A stretch of DNA of 16,408 bases, from NCBI GenBank assembly GCA_039178805.1, contig JBCDFC010000101.1:1-16408 (forward strand). The letters run 5' to 3'. This DNA comes from Thermohalobaculum sp039178805 (GTDB taxonomy: Bacteria; Pseudomonadota; Alphaproteobacteria; Rhodobacterales; Rhodobacteraceae). This document shows, piece by piece, positions 1 to 6,883 of this stretch (position 1 is the stretch's first letter; each line of letters starts with the position of its first letter). Below the pieces are notes generated by a model that was not told the origin of the DNA, did not search any database, and saw nothing but the letters and a program-made list of their open reading frames with translations. Both the position numbers and the translations under genes were made by a program.

Positions 1-339
1 CCATGGTTCCTGGCCTGCGTGCCCATCATCCGTAAAGTCGGGACACAAAGCCTTGCGGTCTTCGTCGTCTCGATCCCCCTCGCCGTCACGCTCGGCTGGC
101 TTCTGGACCTCACGGACCGCAGCATGCTGCCCGTCGCGGCTGCCAATATCGGCGGCGGTGCGATCCTCATCACCGTCGCCTATGTCGTCGGCTGGTTCCG
201 CAAGCAACCCTGGCGCGGTCCCGCACCTGCGAGAGCGCCGGAAGCTGGCGCCTCAAGCGTTGCAAAGCGTGACAGCGGGCTTGCGGGCGGATCGAGTGCA
301 TCACAGCCTGCCGGAGCGCTGACCGCCGAGAGCCGGTGA
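1..339 (+). CDS. C-terminal part of an OpgC-like membrane protein (partial)
   Basis: The frame is open from the first base of the window to a TGA at 337-339, so the gene begins upstream; the GTG at 19 is probably internal. About 112 codons are visible. They hold two hydrophobic segments, about residues 18-37 (after an IRKVGTQSLAVF motif) and 43-65, followed by a polar Ala/Ser/Gly-rich tail of about 40 residues. OpgC proteins, integral membrane acyltransferases that put succinyl groups on osmoregulated periplasmic glucans, end in a similar way: an I-R-x-x-G-x-Q-S-L-x-V-F motif before two last transmembrane helices. The presence of opgH 4.5 kb downstream on the same strand supports this reading. 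It could instead be another acyltransferase-3-like membrane protein. The next gene starts 48 bp downstream on the same strand and may be cotranscribed. Confidence 0.5.
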   Translation, partial: PWFLACVPIIRKVGTQSLAVFVVSIPLAVTLGWLLDLTDRSMLPVAAANIGGGAILITVAYVVGWFRKQPWRGPAPARAPEAGASSVAKRDSGLAGGSSASQPAGALTAESR

Positions 340-387
340 ACGGCCGGGCGCGGGGGCGGGGTGCGCGAAACGGGAGGCTGAAGCCTA

Positions 388-1176
388 ATGTTCATGCCCG
401 CAGAGGGCCGGGTCGGCAGCGATCCGGTCTTCCAATACGAGCCGGAGCGAGCGCTCGCCCGGCTTGAGCTGCCGCGCCATCCTCGGCCAGCAGGTCCTTT
501 GCCGAGCGTCGTGATCGGTCAGCTCGGCCAATCCCTCGATGGGCGTATCGCAACGCCCACGGGTGCCTCGAAATACATCAACGGGACCGAAGCACTCTGC
601 CATCTGCACCGGATCAGGGCGCGGGTGGATGCTGTCGTGGTGGGCGTTGGCACGGCGATCGCCGACGATCCGAAGCTTACGACCCGGCATGTGCCTGGGC
701 CCAACCCCGTGCGCGTGGTGATAGATCCGCGCGGCCGGATGCCCACCGATCTCGGCATGCTGCGTGACGACGCAGCACCAGTGATTGCGATCACGCTGCC
801 GGATACGAAAGTGCCCAACGGGGTCGTGCAGATTGCGCTGCCGGGCGATGAGGCTGGACGGATCTCGCCCGGGGCAATCGTTGCGGCCCTGGCGGGGCGG
901 GGCTTGAGACGCCTTCTGATCGAGGGGGGCGCGGAGACGCTGGCCCGCTTCATCGATGCCGGCCTCTTCGATGAGCTGCATCTCATGGTGGCGCCGATCA
1001 TCCTCGGCTCGGGCAAGACAGGCCTGAACCTTCGGCCGATCGCGGAAGTGGACGAAGCGCTGAAGCCTGCGGTTCAGATGATGCGCTTCGCCGATGGCGA
1101 TATGCTCTGCGTTTGTGCCCTAGCACCGGCGGTGGCGACCGCACGTCCAGCCGTCCGGCTTGCAGCGTCCAACTAA
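388..1176 (+). CDS. RibD C-terminal domain (dihydrofolate-reductase-fold) reductase, stand-alone
   Basis: This 262-residue protein is a RibD C-terminal-type NADPH reductase. Typical segments are GQSLDGRIAT (about 47-56), DAVVVGVGTAIADDP (81-95), NPVRVVIDPRGR (106-117), IEGGAETLARF (178-188) and DELHLMVAPIILG (195-207). In riboflavin synthesis this domain reduces the ribosyl side chain of a pyrimidine; here the deaminase domain that usually precedes it is missing, and the first 40 residues are a Pro/Arg-rich extension. The ATG at 388 has GGGAGG at 372-377; an in-frame ATG at 394 would be too far from it. The gene converges with a four-gene minus-strand operon that contains a PTPS-like protein. 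I infer it reduces a pterin- or pyrimidine-type intermediate there rather than making riboflavin. The domain is secure; the substrate is not. Confidence 0.85.
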   Translation: MFMPAEGRVGSDPVFQYEPERALARLELPRHPRPAGPLPSVVIGQLGQSLDGRIATPTGASKYINGTEALCHLHRIRARVDAVVVGVGTAIADDPKLTTRHVPGPNPVRVVIDPRGRMPTDLGMLRDDAAPVIAITLPDTKVPNGVVQIALPGDEAGRISPGAIVAALAGRGLRRLLIEGGAETLARFIDAGLFDELHLMVAPIILGSGKTGLNLRPIAEVDEALKPAVQMMRFADGDMLCVCALAPAVATARPAVRLAASN

Positions 1177-1242
1177 AGCGCTTTCCTTGCGGTTGCCGCG
1201 CCAAAGCGCCTTTAGATCCAACGTGTTCAAGGGAACAGCATC

Positions 1243-1420
1243 ATTGCCGGGCCTGACCCGGCAATCCAGCGCCACCGGCCGCGGATGCTCGGGTCAATCC
1301 CGAGCATGACGTGAACACTTGAGGTAAGAAGGTGCTCTAGCCGATATCGCCGGGCTCGACCTGGCGATCGAAGGTGCTGAGTCTAGCTTCATGTTGTTGG
1401 GAACCCCGGTCGGGCCGGGG
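1243..1420. repeat. Cluster of four REP-like palindromes (BIME-type) between convergent genes
   Basis: The 347-bp gene-free gap 1177-1523 holds four hairpins with 5-nt loops: 1243-1251/1257-1265 (attgccggg/cccggcaat, perfect), 1285-1293/1299-1307 (atgctcggg/cccgagcat, perfect), 1346-1354/1360-1368 (atcgccggg/cctggcgat, one G-T pair) and 1404-1409/1415-1420 (ccccgg/ccgggg). The first two face each other with the flanks 'caatccagcgc' and 'gcggatgc', the usual layout of Rhizobiales intergenic palindromic pairs. The position between two converging genes suggests transcription termination or mRNA 3'-end protection. Nothing else was seen in the gap. Confidence 0.8.
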
Positions 1421-1523
1421 ATGACCGATAGGTTGGTCTCTGCGGGGGCGGGCGGCGCTCAGGTTCGAGCGCCTGCCCGACCGTCGGTCTCCTTCGCCGC
1501 TCCGGCACGGGTACGCGGCGTGG

Positions 1524-2324
1524 TCAGCCTGGTGGTGGGAACGCGACCAGGTCCTTATGGCCGATCACGACCGGCGATGCAGCGGCCCGTGCCGCGCCCC
1601 AGGCGGAGGCGTCGGGCCCGACAGCCGTTGCGACGGCAGCAGCCGTGCCAGCGGCGAGGGCAGTGATCAGGGCAGCGTCCCGCGGTGCTTCCAGTCGCCA
1701 ATCGCTCTCGCCCTCGGTCACGGCGTAACCCGCGTCGCGCAGTTGCTGCGCCAGGGCGGTATGGGCATCGGGGCCGAGGGCTGGGCCGAGGCCCTTGTCG
1801 CGGTGCTGATCGTCTTGGAAGGCTGCGATCACCGCTTGGTCGAGCGGATGCGGCGGCCGCCAATCCTGCCGCCCATCATAGCTCAGGACCGTATGAAACG
1901 GGAGCCGGTGGGCCGCGATACCGGCCACGAAGCGCTCGATCCAGGCCGCCGAGCAGAGATCGAAAAGGGCGGACGCAGTCACGAGGTCGGGCAGTGCTTC
2001 GGTGTCGATACAAGGCTCGATCCCGTCCGCAAGATCCGCCGTCACAGCCTCCGCCGTCACGCCGTCGGGGAGCGATTTGATCGCGAGGTTGAGCAGCCCG
2101 CTATCGCTATCGACCAAAATCCAATGCTGCGGTCGCGGCAAGAGAGATGCCGTGGCACGCAGGTTGTTGCCAGCCCCGGCCCCAATATCGAGGATGCGAA
2201 GGGGCGCGTCTCGTGTCTTGCCTCCGAAGTAGGACGCAAGGCTTTCCGCGACACGCGGACACCGCGCGCGCGCATCGGCGTCCTCGCGGAGCGCAAGCCA
2301 TCGAGCTTCGAATTGACCGCTCAC
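1524..2324 (-). CDS. Class I SAM-dependent methyltransferase (last gene of the PTPS-like operon)
   Basis: The protein has 266 residues. Motif I is clear as ILDIGAGAGNN (about 44-54), and motif II carries an acidic residue in WILVDSD (D72), as in Rossmann-fold methyltransferases. A further conserved-looking stretch is PDLVTASALFDLCSAAW (112-128). No signal peptide or membrane segment is apparent; the C-terminal third is Ala-rich. It starts with GTG, overlapping the stop of the upstream glycosyltransferase by 4 bp (GTGA), so the two are translationally coupled. Because it is the last gene of the operon, I infer that it methylates the product of the cluster, perhaps on the sugar or the heterocycle. 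The acceptor cannot be read from sequence. Confidence 0.82.
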   Translation of the reverse strand: MSGQFEARWLALREDADARARCPRVAESLASYFGGKTRDAPLRILDIGAGAGNNLRATASLLPRPQHWILVDSDSGLLNLAIKSLPDGVTAEAVTADLADGIEPCIDTEALPDLVTASALFDLCSAAWIERFVAGIAAHRLPFHTVLSYDGRQDWRPPHPLDQAVIAAFQDDQHRDKGLGPALGPDAHTALAQQLRDAGYAVTEGESDWRLEAPRDAALITALAAGTAAAVATAVGPDASAWGAARAAASPVVIGHKDLVAFPPPG

Positions 2325-3439
2325 CTGCCGGTCTCGAGAGCGGTGTCGGCAGGTGGAGGTGGAGCGCCAACTGCCGCTTGTGCGGCTGTGAGCGGCATCA
2401 GCGCCTGCGTCACGGCGGCCGCGGTGTCGTCCCAGGTCGCGAGTGTTCGAGCGGCCGACCGACCGCGCGCCGCAAGCGCTGCCCTGGCGCCCGCATCCGC
2501 AAGGAGCGGGCCAAGCGCTTCGGAAAGTGCTGCAACGTCATCGGGTGGAACGAGCATCGCACCGCCTGCCGTCGCCTCCGAAACCGCGCCCGCATCCGTA
2601 CCGAGGACGGGGAGGCCAGCCGCCATCGCCTCGGCAAATGCCATGCCGTAGCCCTCGTAGCGCGAGGCCAAGACAAAGAGATCGGCGGTCGCGAAAGACC
2701 TTGCTAGGCTATAGCTCTCTACGACCCCTCGGAAGCTGATGCGCTCGTTCAGGCCATGCCGATCGACGCGTCGGTGCAGATCGGCTGTGTAGTCGGGCTC
2801 GCGGGTATCATCCCCCAGGATGGTGAGCTGCCAGGGCAGATGACGGTGCTGCGCCAGCGCCTCGATCAGAATGTCATGACCCTTTCGCGAGGTGAGCGTG
2901 CCAACGCTGAGGATCTTGACGTTGTCGCTCACCTCAACGCGCCCAACGAAGGGTTCAGGTCGCGGAATGCCGGGCCGTGCCACGGTGATCGCCTCGCGGC
3001 TCACACCAAACTCGGCGATGAGCGTCTCGGCCGTATGGCTGCTTGTGGTGATCACTGCGCCGCACTCGGCGAGTGCTGCGCGCTCCTGCACGGCCAAGGC
3101 CCCGGCTTGATCCGCATCGAGACCATGTTCCAAGGCGAGCGGATGATGGATGAGCGCCGCGAGCGGCCCCTGCGCCTCGCGCAGTATCTCAACCGGCAGA
3201 GCGCCTAGTGCGAGGCCGTCGATCAGGACGGGCCAACCGCTCGGCGCCGCACCGAGGCGGTGCGCGGTCTCCTCGATGTCACTTCGACAGGGCGTGAGCC
3301 CAAGCTCTGGCAGGGGCCAGTGGACGAGCGAAAAGGCTGTGCGTGCTGGGGTGAGCTTTCGGAGAACATTGCGTGCGTAGCGGTAGCCACCCGTCGCCGT
3401 CTCCAGCTTGCCTGGCACGCAGAAAATTGCACTCGTCAC
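2321..3439 (-). CDS. GT4-family (GT-B fold) glycosyltransferase
   Basis: This 372-residue protein has the two-domain layout of family GT4. Near the N-terminus is a Gly-rich donor loop (GGYR, 17-20). The second Rossmann domain opens with ILSVGTLTSRKGHDILIEAL (about 176-195). The nucleotide-sugar EX7E motif is E262-x7-E270 in YEGYGMAFAEAMAAGLPV. Such enzymes are retaining and transfer a sugar from a nucleotide donor to lipids, polysaccharides or small molecules. The protein ends in a Pro/Ala-rich tail. GTG start, overlapping the PTPS-like gene by 4 bp (GTGA); its own stop overlaps the methyltransferase start in the same way. I infer it glycosylates the cluster's heterocyclic product, by analogy with known pterin glycosides; lipid or glucan glycosylation linked to opgH is an alternative. 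Confidence 0.88.
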   Translation of the reverse strand: MTSAIFCVPGKLETATGGYRYARNVLRKLTPARTAFSLVHWPLPELGLTPCRSDIEETAHRLGAAPSGWPVLIDGLALGALPVEILREAQGPLAALIHHPLALEHGLDADQAGALAVQERAALAECGAVITTSSHTAETLIAEFGVSREAITVARPGIPRPEPFVGRVEVSDNVKILSVGTLTSRKGHDILIEALAQHRHLPWQLTILGDDTREPDYTADLHRRVDRHGLNERISFRGVVESYSLARSFATADLFVLASRYEGYGMAFAEAMAAGLPVLGTDAGAVSEATAGGAMLVPPDDVAALSEALGPLLADAGARAALAARGRSAARTLATWDDTAAAVTQALMPLTAAQAAVGAPPPPADTALETGR

Positions 3440-3846
3440 GAAGTGCTCCCGACAGCGCCCTCATACCAGGCACGGGCAACGTGGCTCTCGTTCAGTGTTA
3501 CGCGCAGACGCTCGATCCCGTCGCCGCCGGGGCCGAGCGCGCCGGATCGCGCCGCGGCCGCCATCGCGTTGAAGACATGACGGCAGAGAAACTCGGTCGT
3601 CGTCTTCTGGCCCGCAAACGCCGGCAGCTCGTCCAGATTGGCGTAGTTCAACGGTGCCAGCGTCGCCTTCAGCGCGTCATGGGCGCGACCGATATCGACG
3701 ACGATGGCGTCCTCGGTCAGCTCCTCACGCATGAAGCAGACATCGATCACGTATGTCGCGCCGTGAAGCTTCTGTGCCGGACCGAAGACATCGCCGGGGA
3801 TCGAGTGGGCGATCATGATGTGGTCGCGGACCTCAACTGCGTACAT
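3436..3846 (-). CDS. 6-pyruvoyl-tetrahydropterin synthase (PTPS)/QueD-like protein with altered active site
   Basis: The protein is 136 residues, normal length for the T-fold PTPS/QueD family. Family features: the zinc His in IAHS (H14), LHGATYVIDV (27-36) aligning with the usual LHGHNY motif, VVDIGRAHDALK (49-60) aligning with the V-x-D-F segment, KTTTEFL (81-87) aligning with P-T-x-E, and VTLNESHVARAWYEG (116-130) with the pterin-anchoring Glu (E120). Departures: the second HGH histidine is Ala (A30), no Cys lies near 20-28 where the catalytic Cys normally is, and the L-D-H triad is replaced by LNYANLD (66-72). It therefore probably binds a pterin-like ligand but does not perform standard PTPS or QueD chemistry. 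ATG with AAGGA in the TAAGGAAAG that ends the upstream gene, 9 bp away. Confidence 0.82.
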   Translation of the reverse strand: MYAVEVRDHIMIAHSIPGDVFGPAQKLHGATYVIDVCFMREELTEDAIVVDIGRAHDALKATLAPLNYANLDELPAFAGQKTTTEFLCRHVFNAMAAAARSGALGPGGDGIERLRVTLNESHVARAWYEGAVGSTS

Positions 3847-3855
3847 GGGCTTTCC

Positions 3856-4827
3856 TTAATAGCTCAGTCGGGTCGCGATACCGGGAGCGCCGGGCGCCAG
3901 CAAGCGTGAAAGCGTCGCTGGAGCGTCGTCGAAGGCAATCTCTTCGGTCACGAGGGCGTCGAGGCGGGGGTCCGAAGCAAGCGCTAACGCCTTGGAAAGA
4001 CGGCCGCTAAGCGTTGTCGAAGCACGACGAGAGGGGGCTACGTGACCCACTTGGCTCGATTTCAGCGTAAGCCGTTGCGAGTGGAACGCGGCCCCGAGCG
4101 GAACCTCGATCATCCGGTCCCCGTACCAGGAAAGCTCGATCACTGTGCCCTCGAACCGGCATGCCGAAAGGGCCGTCGCGAGGCCGCCGGGCGACGCGCT
4201 GGTGTGAAAAACAGTATCGAACTCAGGACGAATCTCGTTTTCTTTCAGAAACTTCACGGAAATCTGTAATGCACTCTCACGGCGTTCCAATAAAACATCG
4301 TGGGTCGCGACGGAAAGGTCGCGTTGGCGCGTGAGGGTGAGTGTGACGAGTAGACCGACAAGACCTAATCCGATCACCAGGACCTTGGCCCCAGGTTGCG
4401 GCGAAGCGTCCCACACCGCATTGAGTGCTGTCTCCAGATTTGCGGCGAGCACGGCGCGTCCCAAGGGCACATCTTCCGGGATCGTAAGCGCCATCGTTGA
4501 CGGCACGCGGAGGCGTCTTTGATGGGGTGCGAGGCAGAATACGCGCTGCCCCAAACGGGCATCATCTCCCGCCACGATCGTCCCCGCAGCAGCGTATCCG
4601 TATTTGACCGGAAAGGGAAAATCGCCCTCCTGGAGAGGAGCGCGCATCCGATCGCGCTCTCCCAAGGGCACGTTCCCTTGCCAGACCAGGCGTTCGGTTC
4701 CGCGGCTGATCAGGCTTGCGGCAGTTTCGATCTCAACCATGCCAGGGCCGAGCGGCGGCAGAGAGGTCCGTCTGATCTCCGCTTCACCCGGCGCCGTGTA
4801 CCAGAGCGCGTCAGTCCACTCTGACAT
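3856..4827 (-). CDS. Medium-chain dehydrogenase/reductase, zinc-independent type
   Basis: The protein has 323 residues from the ATG at 4827, which follows a GGGAAG ribosome binding site; a longer frame to 4890 would nearly touch the divergent opgH start and has no such site. The cofactor domain has VIGLGLVGLL (151-160; GxGxxG = G153, G155, G158). The N-terminal catalytic domain has ISRGTER (40-46) where zinc enzymes have the catalytic Cys, and KYGYAAAG (75-82) where they have GHE-x-x-G. No four-Cys structural zinc site is visible. It should be a zinc-less NAD(P)-dependent oxidoreductase. First gene of the operon, 9 bp before the PTPS-like gene. I infer it oxidises or reduces a side-chain carbonyl or alcohol of the cluster's intermediate. 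Confidence 0.82.
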   Translation of the reverse strand: MSEWTDALWYTAPGEAEIRRTSLPPLGPGMVEIETAASLISRGTERLVWQGNVPLGERDRMRAPLQEGDFPFPVKYGYAAAGTIVAGDDARLGQRVFCLAPHQRRLRVPSTMALTIPEDVPLGRAVLAANLETALNAVWDASPQPGAKVLVIGLGLVGLLVTLTLTRQRDLSVATHDVLLERRESALQISVKFLKENEIRPEFDTVFHTSASPGGLATALSACRFEGTVIELSWYGDRMIEVPLGAAFHSQRLTLKSSQVGHVAPSRRASTTLSGRLSKALALASDPRLDALVTEEIAFDDAPATLSRLLAPGAPGIATRLSY

Positions 4828-4900
4828 ACCGCTTCCCGTTGAAATCCCAATGCTGCAGCGCAGATGGACCGCTGCGCGCACCCAACGCAAGAGGTAGACG
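4828..4900. promoter_or_regulatory. 73-bp divergent control region between the PTPS-like operon and opgH
   Basis: Both promoters must lie in or overlap this short gap. It contains two overlapping inverted repeats, gcagcg 4855-4860 with cgctgc 4870-4875, and gcgcag 4858-4863 with ctgcgc 4872-4877, which could be an operator or a short hairpin. GAGG at 4891-4894 is the opgH ribosome binding site. I could not place convincing -35/-10 boxes. Confidence 0.35.
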
Positions 4901-6745
4901 ATGCGCCCTACTGCGGCTCATGCAAATGCCGAGAGCACTGGCGCCCTGCCGGGGATCGCCGCCGATGGCATCACGCAAGGACGCCTGACGCCCGCCGGCA
5001 TCCAACGGCGCTCGGTGCTATTCCGGCGCCGGGTGATTTTTGTGGGCTTGTGCGCGGCACTCTGCGCGGTGCTTTCGGCCGGCATATTGGGTGTTTTCGG
5101 TGCCGGTGGATGGGTCGCGACCGAGATCGTGATCGTTGCGGCCTTTGCGATCGGTGTGCCCTGGACGGCCATGGGTATCGTCAACGCAGCCCTCGGTCTG
5201 TGGCTCCTGCATGGTCGACGTGACGGGATCGCCACCGTGGCGCCGCATCTTTCGGCCGCTGAAGCGCGTGAGCCGGTGCGGACCCGCACAGCCCTTGCGA
5301 TGACCCTGCGCAACGAATGTCCGCGCGCTTCGTTCGAGAAGATGGTGGCCATGCGCCGGGGGCTCGATGGCAGCGGTTTCGGCCAGTTCTTCGAGGTCTT
5401 CTTCCTCTCCGATACGTCTGACCCGGCCATCGCGGCCGAGGAGGAGGCGCTGTTCGAGGCGCTGAGGGACGATCTCGGCGGCGCGCGCGCGCACTACCGC
5501 CGCCGGACGCGCAACACCGGCTTCAAGGCCGGTAATGTGCGCGAGTTCCTTCTGAATGAGGGGCGGGGCTTTGAGTTCTATCTCCCGCTCGACAGCGACA
5601 GCCTGATGAGTGCCGAGGCGATCCTGCGCATGGTGCGGATCATGGAGGGCTACCCCAAGATCGGCATCCTGCAGACACTTGCCACAGGGCTGCCGAGCAA
5701 GAGCTTCTTCGCCCGCCTCTTCGGTTTTGGCATGCGTCACGGCATGCGCAGCTTCACGACGGGCGCAGCCTGGTGGCAGGGCGATTGCGGGCCCTATTGG
5801 GGGCACAACGCGCTCATCAGGGCTGATGCGTTTCGGCGCAATTGCCGGCTGCCCGTCTTGCCGGGCTCGCCGCCCCTCGGCGGCCACATCATGAGCCATG
5901 ACCAGATCGAGGCGGTTCTGATGCGCCGCGCGGGCTATGAGGTTCGCGTCGTGCCGGTCGAGGGCGGATCCTGGGAGGAACTGCCGCCGACGCTGACCGA
6001 TCACATCAAGCGCGAGCTTCGCTGGTGCCAGGGCAACATGCAGTATCTGCAGCTCCTGGGGCTGCGCGGACTGAAGCCGGTTAGCCGGGCGCAAGTTTTC
6101 ATCGCGCTGATGATGTATGTCGGCCCGGTCGCCTGGATGGTGATGACGATCGCCGCAGCGTCGAAGGCGTTTCTGCCCGATCCGGGTGGGCTCGACCTCG
6201 CCCTCGGTGTTGCGATGTTTTTCGTGATGTTCGGGATGAGCCTCGTGCCCAAGATCCTCGGCATGATCGATGTGCTGCTCACCAAGGGCGGGACGCGTGC
6301 CTATGGTGGGACCCCGCGGTTCCTTCTCAGCGGTCTTGCGGAGGCGGTCTTCTCCATCATCGTCTCGCCGATCATCGCACTTCATGTGAGCATCTTCGTG
6401 GTCGGGCTGCTCTTCGGACGGTCGATCACCTGGGGCGGGCAGAACCGGGATGTGCATGCGGTGCGGTGGAGTGAGGCGGCCCGCGCGTTCTGGCCGCAGC
6501 TTTTGCTCGGGCTCTCGATCCTCAGCGCGGTCCTCTATGCGATGGGGAGCAGTGGACTTCTGTGGGCCGGACCGCTCCTTCTCGGCCTCATCGGCGCTAT
6601 CCCCTTCACCGTCGTGTCGGCCGCGCCGCGGCTAGGTCGTTGGGCCGTTGCCACGGGTCTCTGCGCGGTACCGGAGGAGGTGGAGGGCATGGATGTTCCG
6701 GCAGATCCCGGCGCCCGACACGCCGCCGTGGCGCAGGCCGCCTGA
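4901..6745 (+). CDS. opgH: Glucans biosynthesis glucosyltransferase H
   Basis: OpgH (MdoH) is the inner-membrane processive glucosyltransferase that builds the backbone of osmoregulated periplasmic glucans from UDP-glucose. The protein has 614 residues, shorter than the enterobacterial form of about 850 and near the length expected in alphaproteobacteria. Two N-terminal transmembrane segments (about 44-67 and 73-103) precede a cytoplasmic GT2 domain with the DSDS metal/UDP site (231-234), a catalytic-base Asp in MSHDQIEAVL (D334) and the acceptor motif RELRWCQGN (371-379). Several more membrane segments follow (about 398-421, 430-454, 473-506, 534-548, 553-572). ATG with GAGG 6 nt upstream. 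Divergent from the PTPS-like operon. No opgG, the usual periplasmic partner, is visible in the window; the OpgC-like fragment at 1-339 is the only other osmoregulated-glucan-type gene. Confidence 0.95.
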   Translation: MRPTAAHANAESTGALPGIAADGITQGRLTPAGIQRRSVLFRRRVIFVGLCAALCAVLSAGILGVFGAGGWVATEIVIVAAFAIGVPWTAMGIVNAALGLWLLHGRRDGIATVAPHLSAAEAREPVRTRTALAMTLRNECPRASFEKMVAMRRGLDGSGFGQFFEVFFLSDTSDPAIAAEEEALFEALRDDLGGARAHYRRRTRNTGFKAGNVREFLLNEGRGFEFYLPLDSDSLMSAEAILRMVRIMEGYPKIGILQTLATGLPSKSFFARLFGFGMRHGMRSFTTGAAWWQGDCGPYWGHNALIRADAFRRNCRLPVLPGSPPLGGHIMSHDQIEAVLMRRAGYEVRVVPVEGGSWEELPPTLTDHIKRELRWCQGNMQYLQLLGLRGLKPVSRAQVFIALMMYVGPVAWMVMTIAAASKAFLPDPGGLDLALGVAMFFVMFGMSLVPKILGMIDVLLTKGGTRAYGGTPRFLLSGLAEAVFSIIVSPIIALHVSIFVVGLLFGRSITWGGQNRDVHAVRWSEAARAFWPQLLLGLSILSAVLYAMGSSGLLWAGPLLLGLIGAIPFTVVSAAPRLGRWAVATGLCAVPEEVEGMDVPADPGARHAAVAQAA

Positions 6746-6883
6746 CCCTGGACATAACAAAGGGTTTCGCTGGCCTGCTTGACGTGGGCCGGCGTTCCTT
6801 GTGAAGACGCCGAAGCGGCCTGCTGGGCCGCCCGGCCGCGCGACGGGCGCGCCGGTTCTTCCGTCTCATCGGAGGCCAGGCCC
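6746..6883 (+). promoter_or_regulatory. Leader of the D-glutamate operon: TTGACG box and GC-rich hairpins
   Basis: The 138-bp gap between opgH and dgcN holds a TTGACG at 6779-6784, a good -35 match but with no clear -10 at 16-18 nt. It lies in the loop of a 7-bp inverted repeat (6769-6775 with 6787-6793, one G-T pair) that may end opgH. A perfect 6-bp hairpin follows (gcggcc 6815-6820, ggccgc 6826-6831). GGAGG at 6871-6875 is the dgcN ribosome binding site. Confidence 0.3.

Noticed and set aside
1557..2651. 364-codon plus-strand frame opposite the methyltransferase and glycosyltransferase genes
   Set aside because: No recognisable motif and it crosses two well-supported minus-strand genes, so it is a shadow frame.
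5018..6457. Long open frame (479 codons) on the minus strand opposite opgH
   Set aside because: It is rich in His/Arg/Asp with no domain or membrane pattern, and the plus strand carries a full OpgH with all motifs. High GC commonly leaves such antisense frames open.
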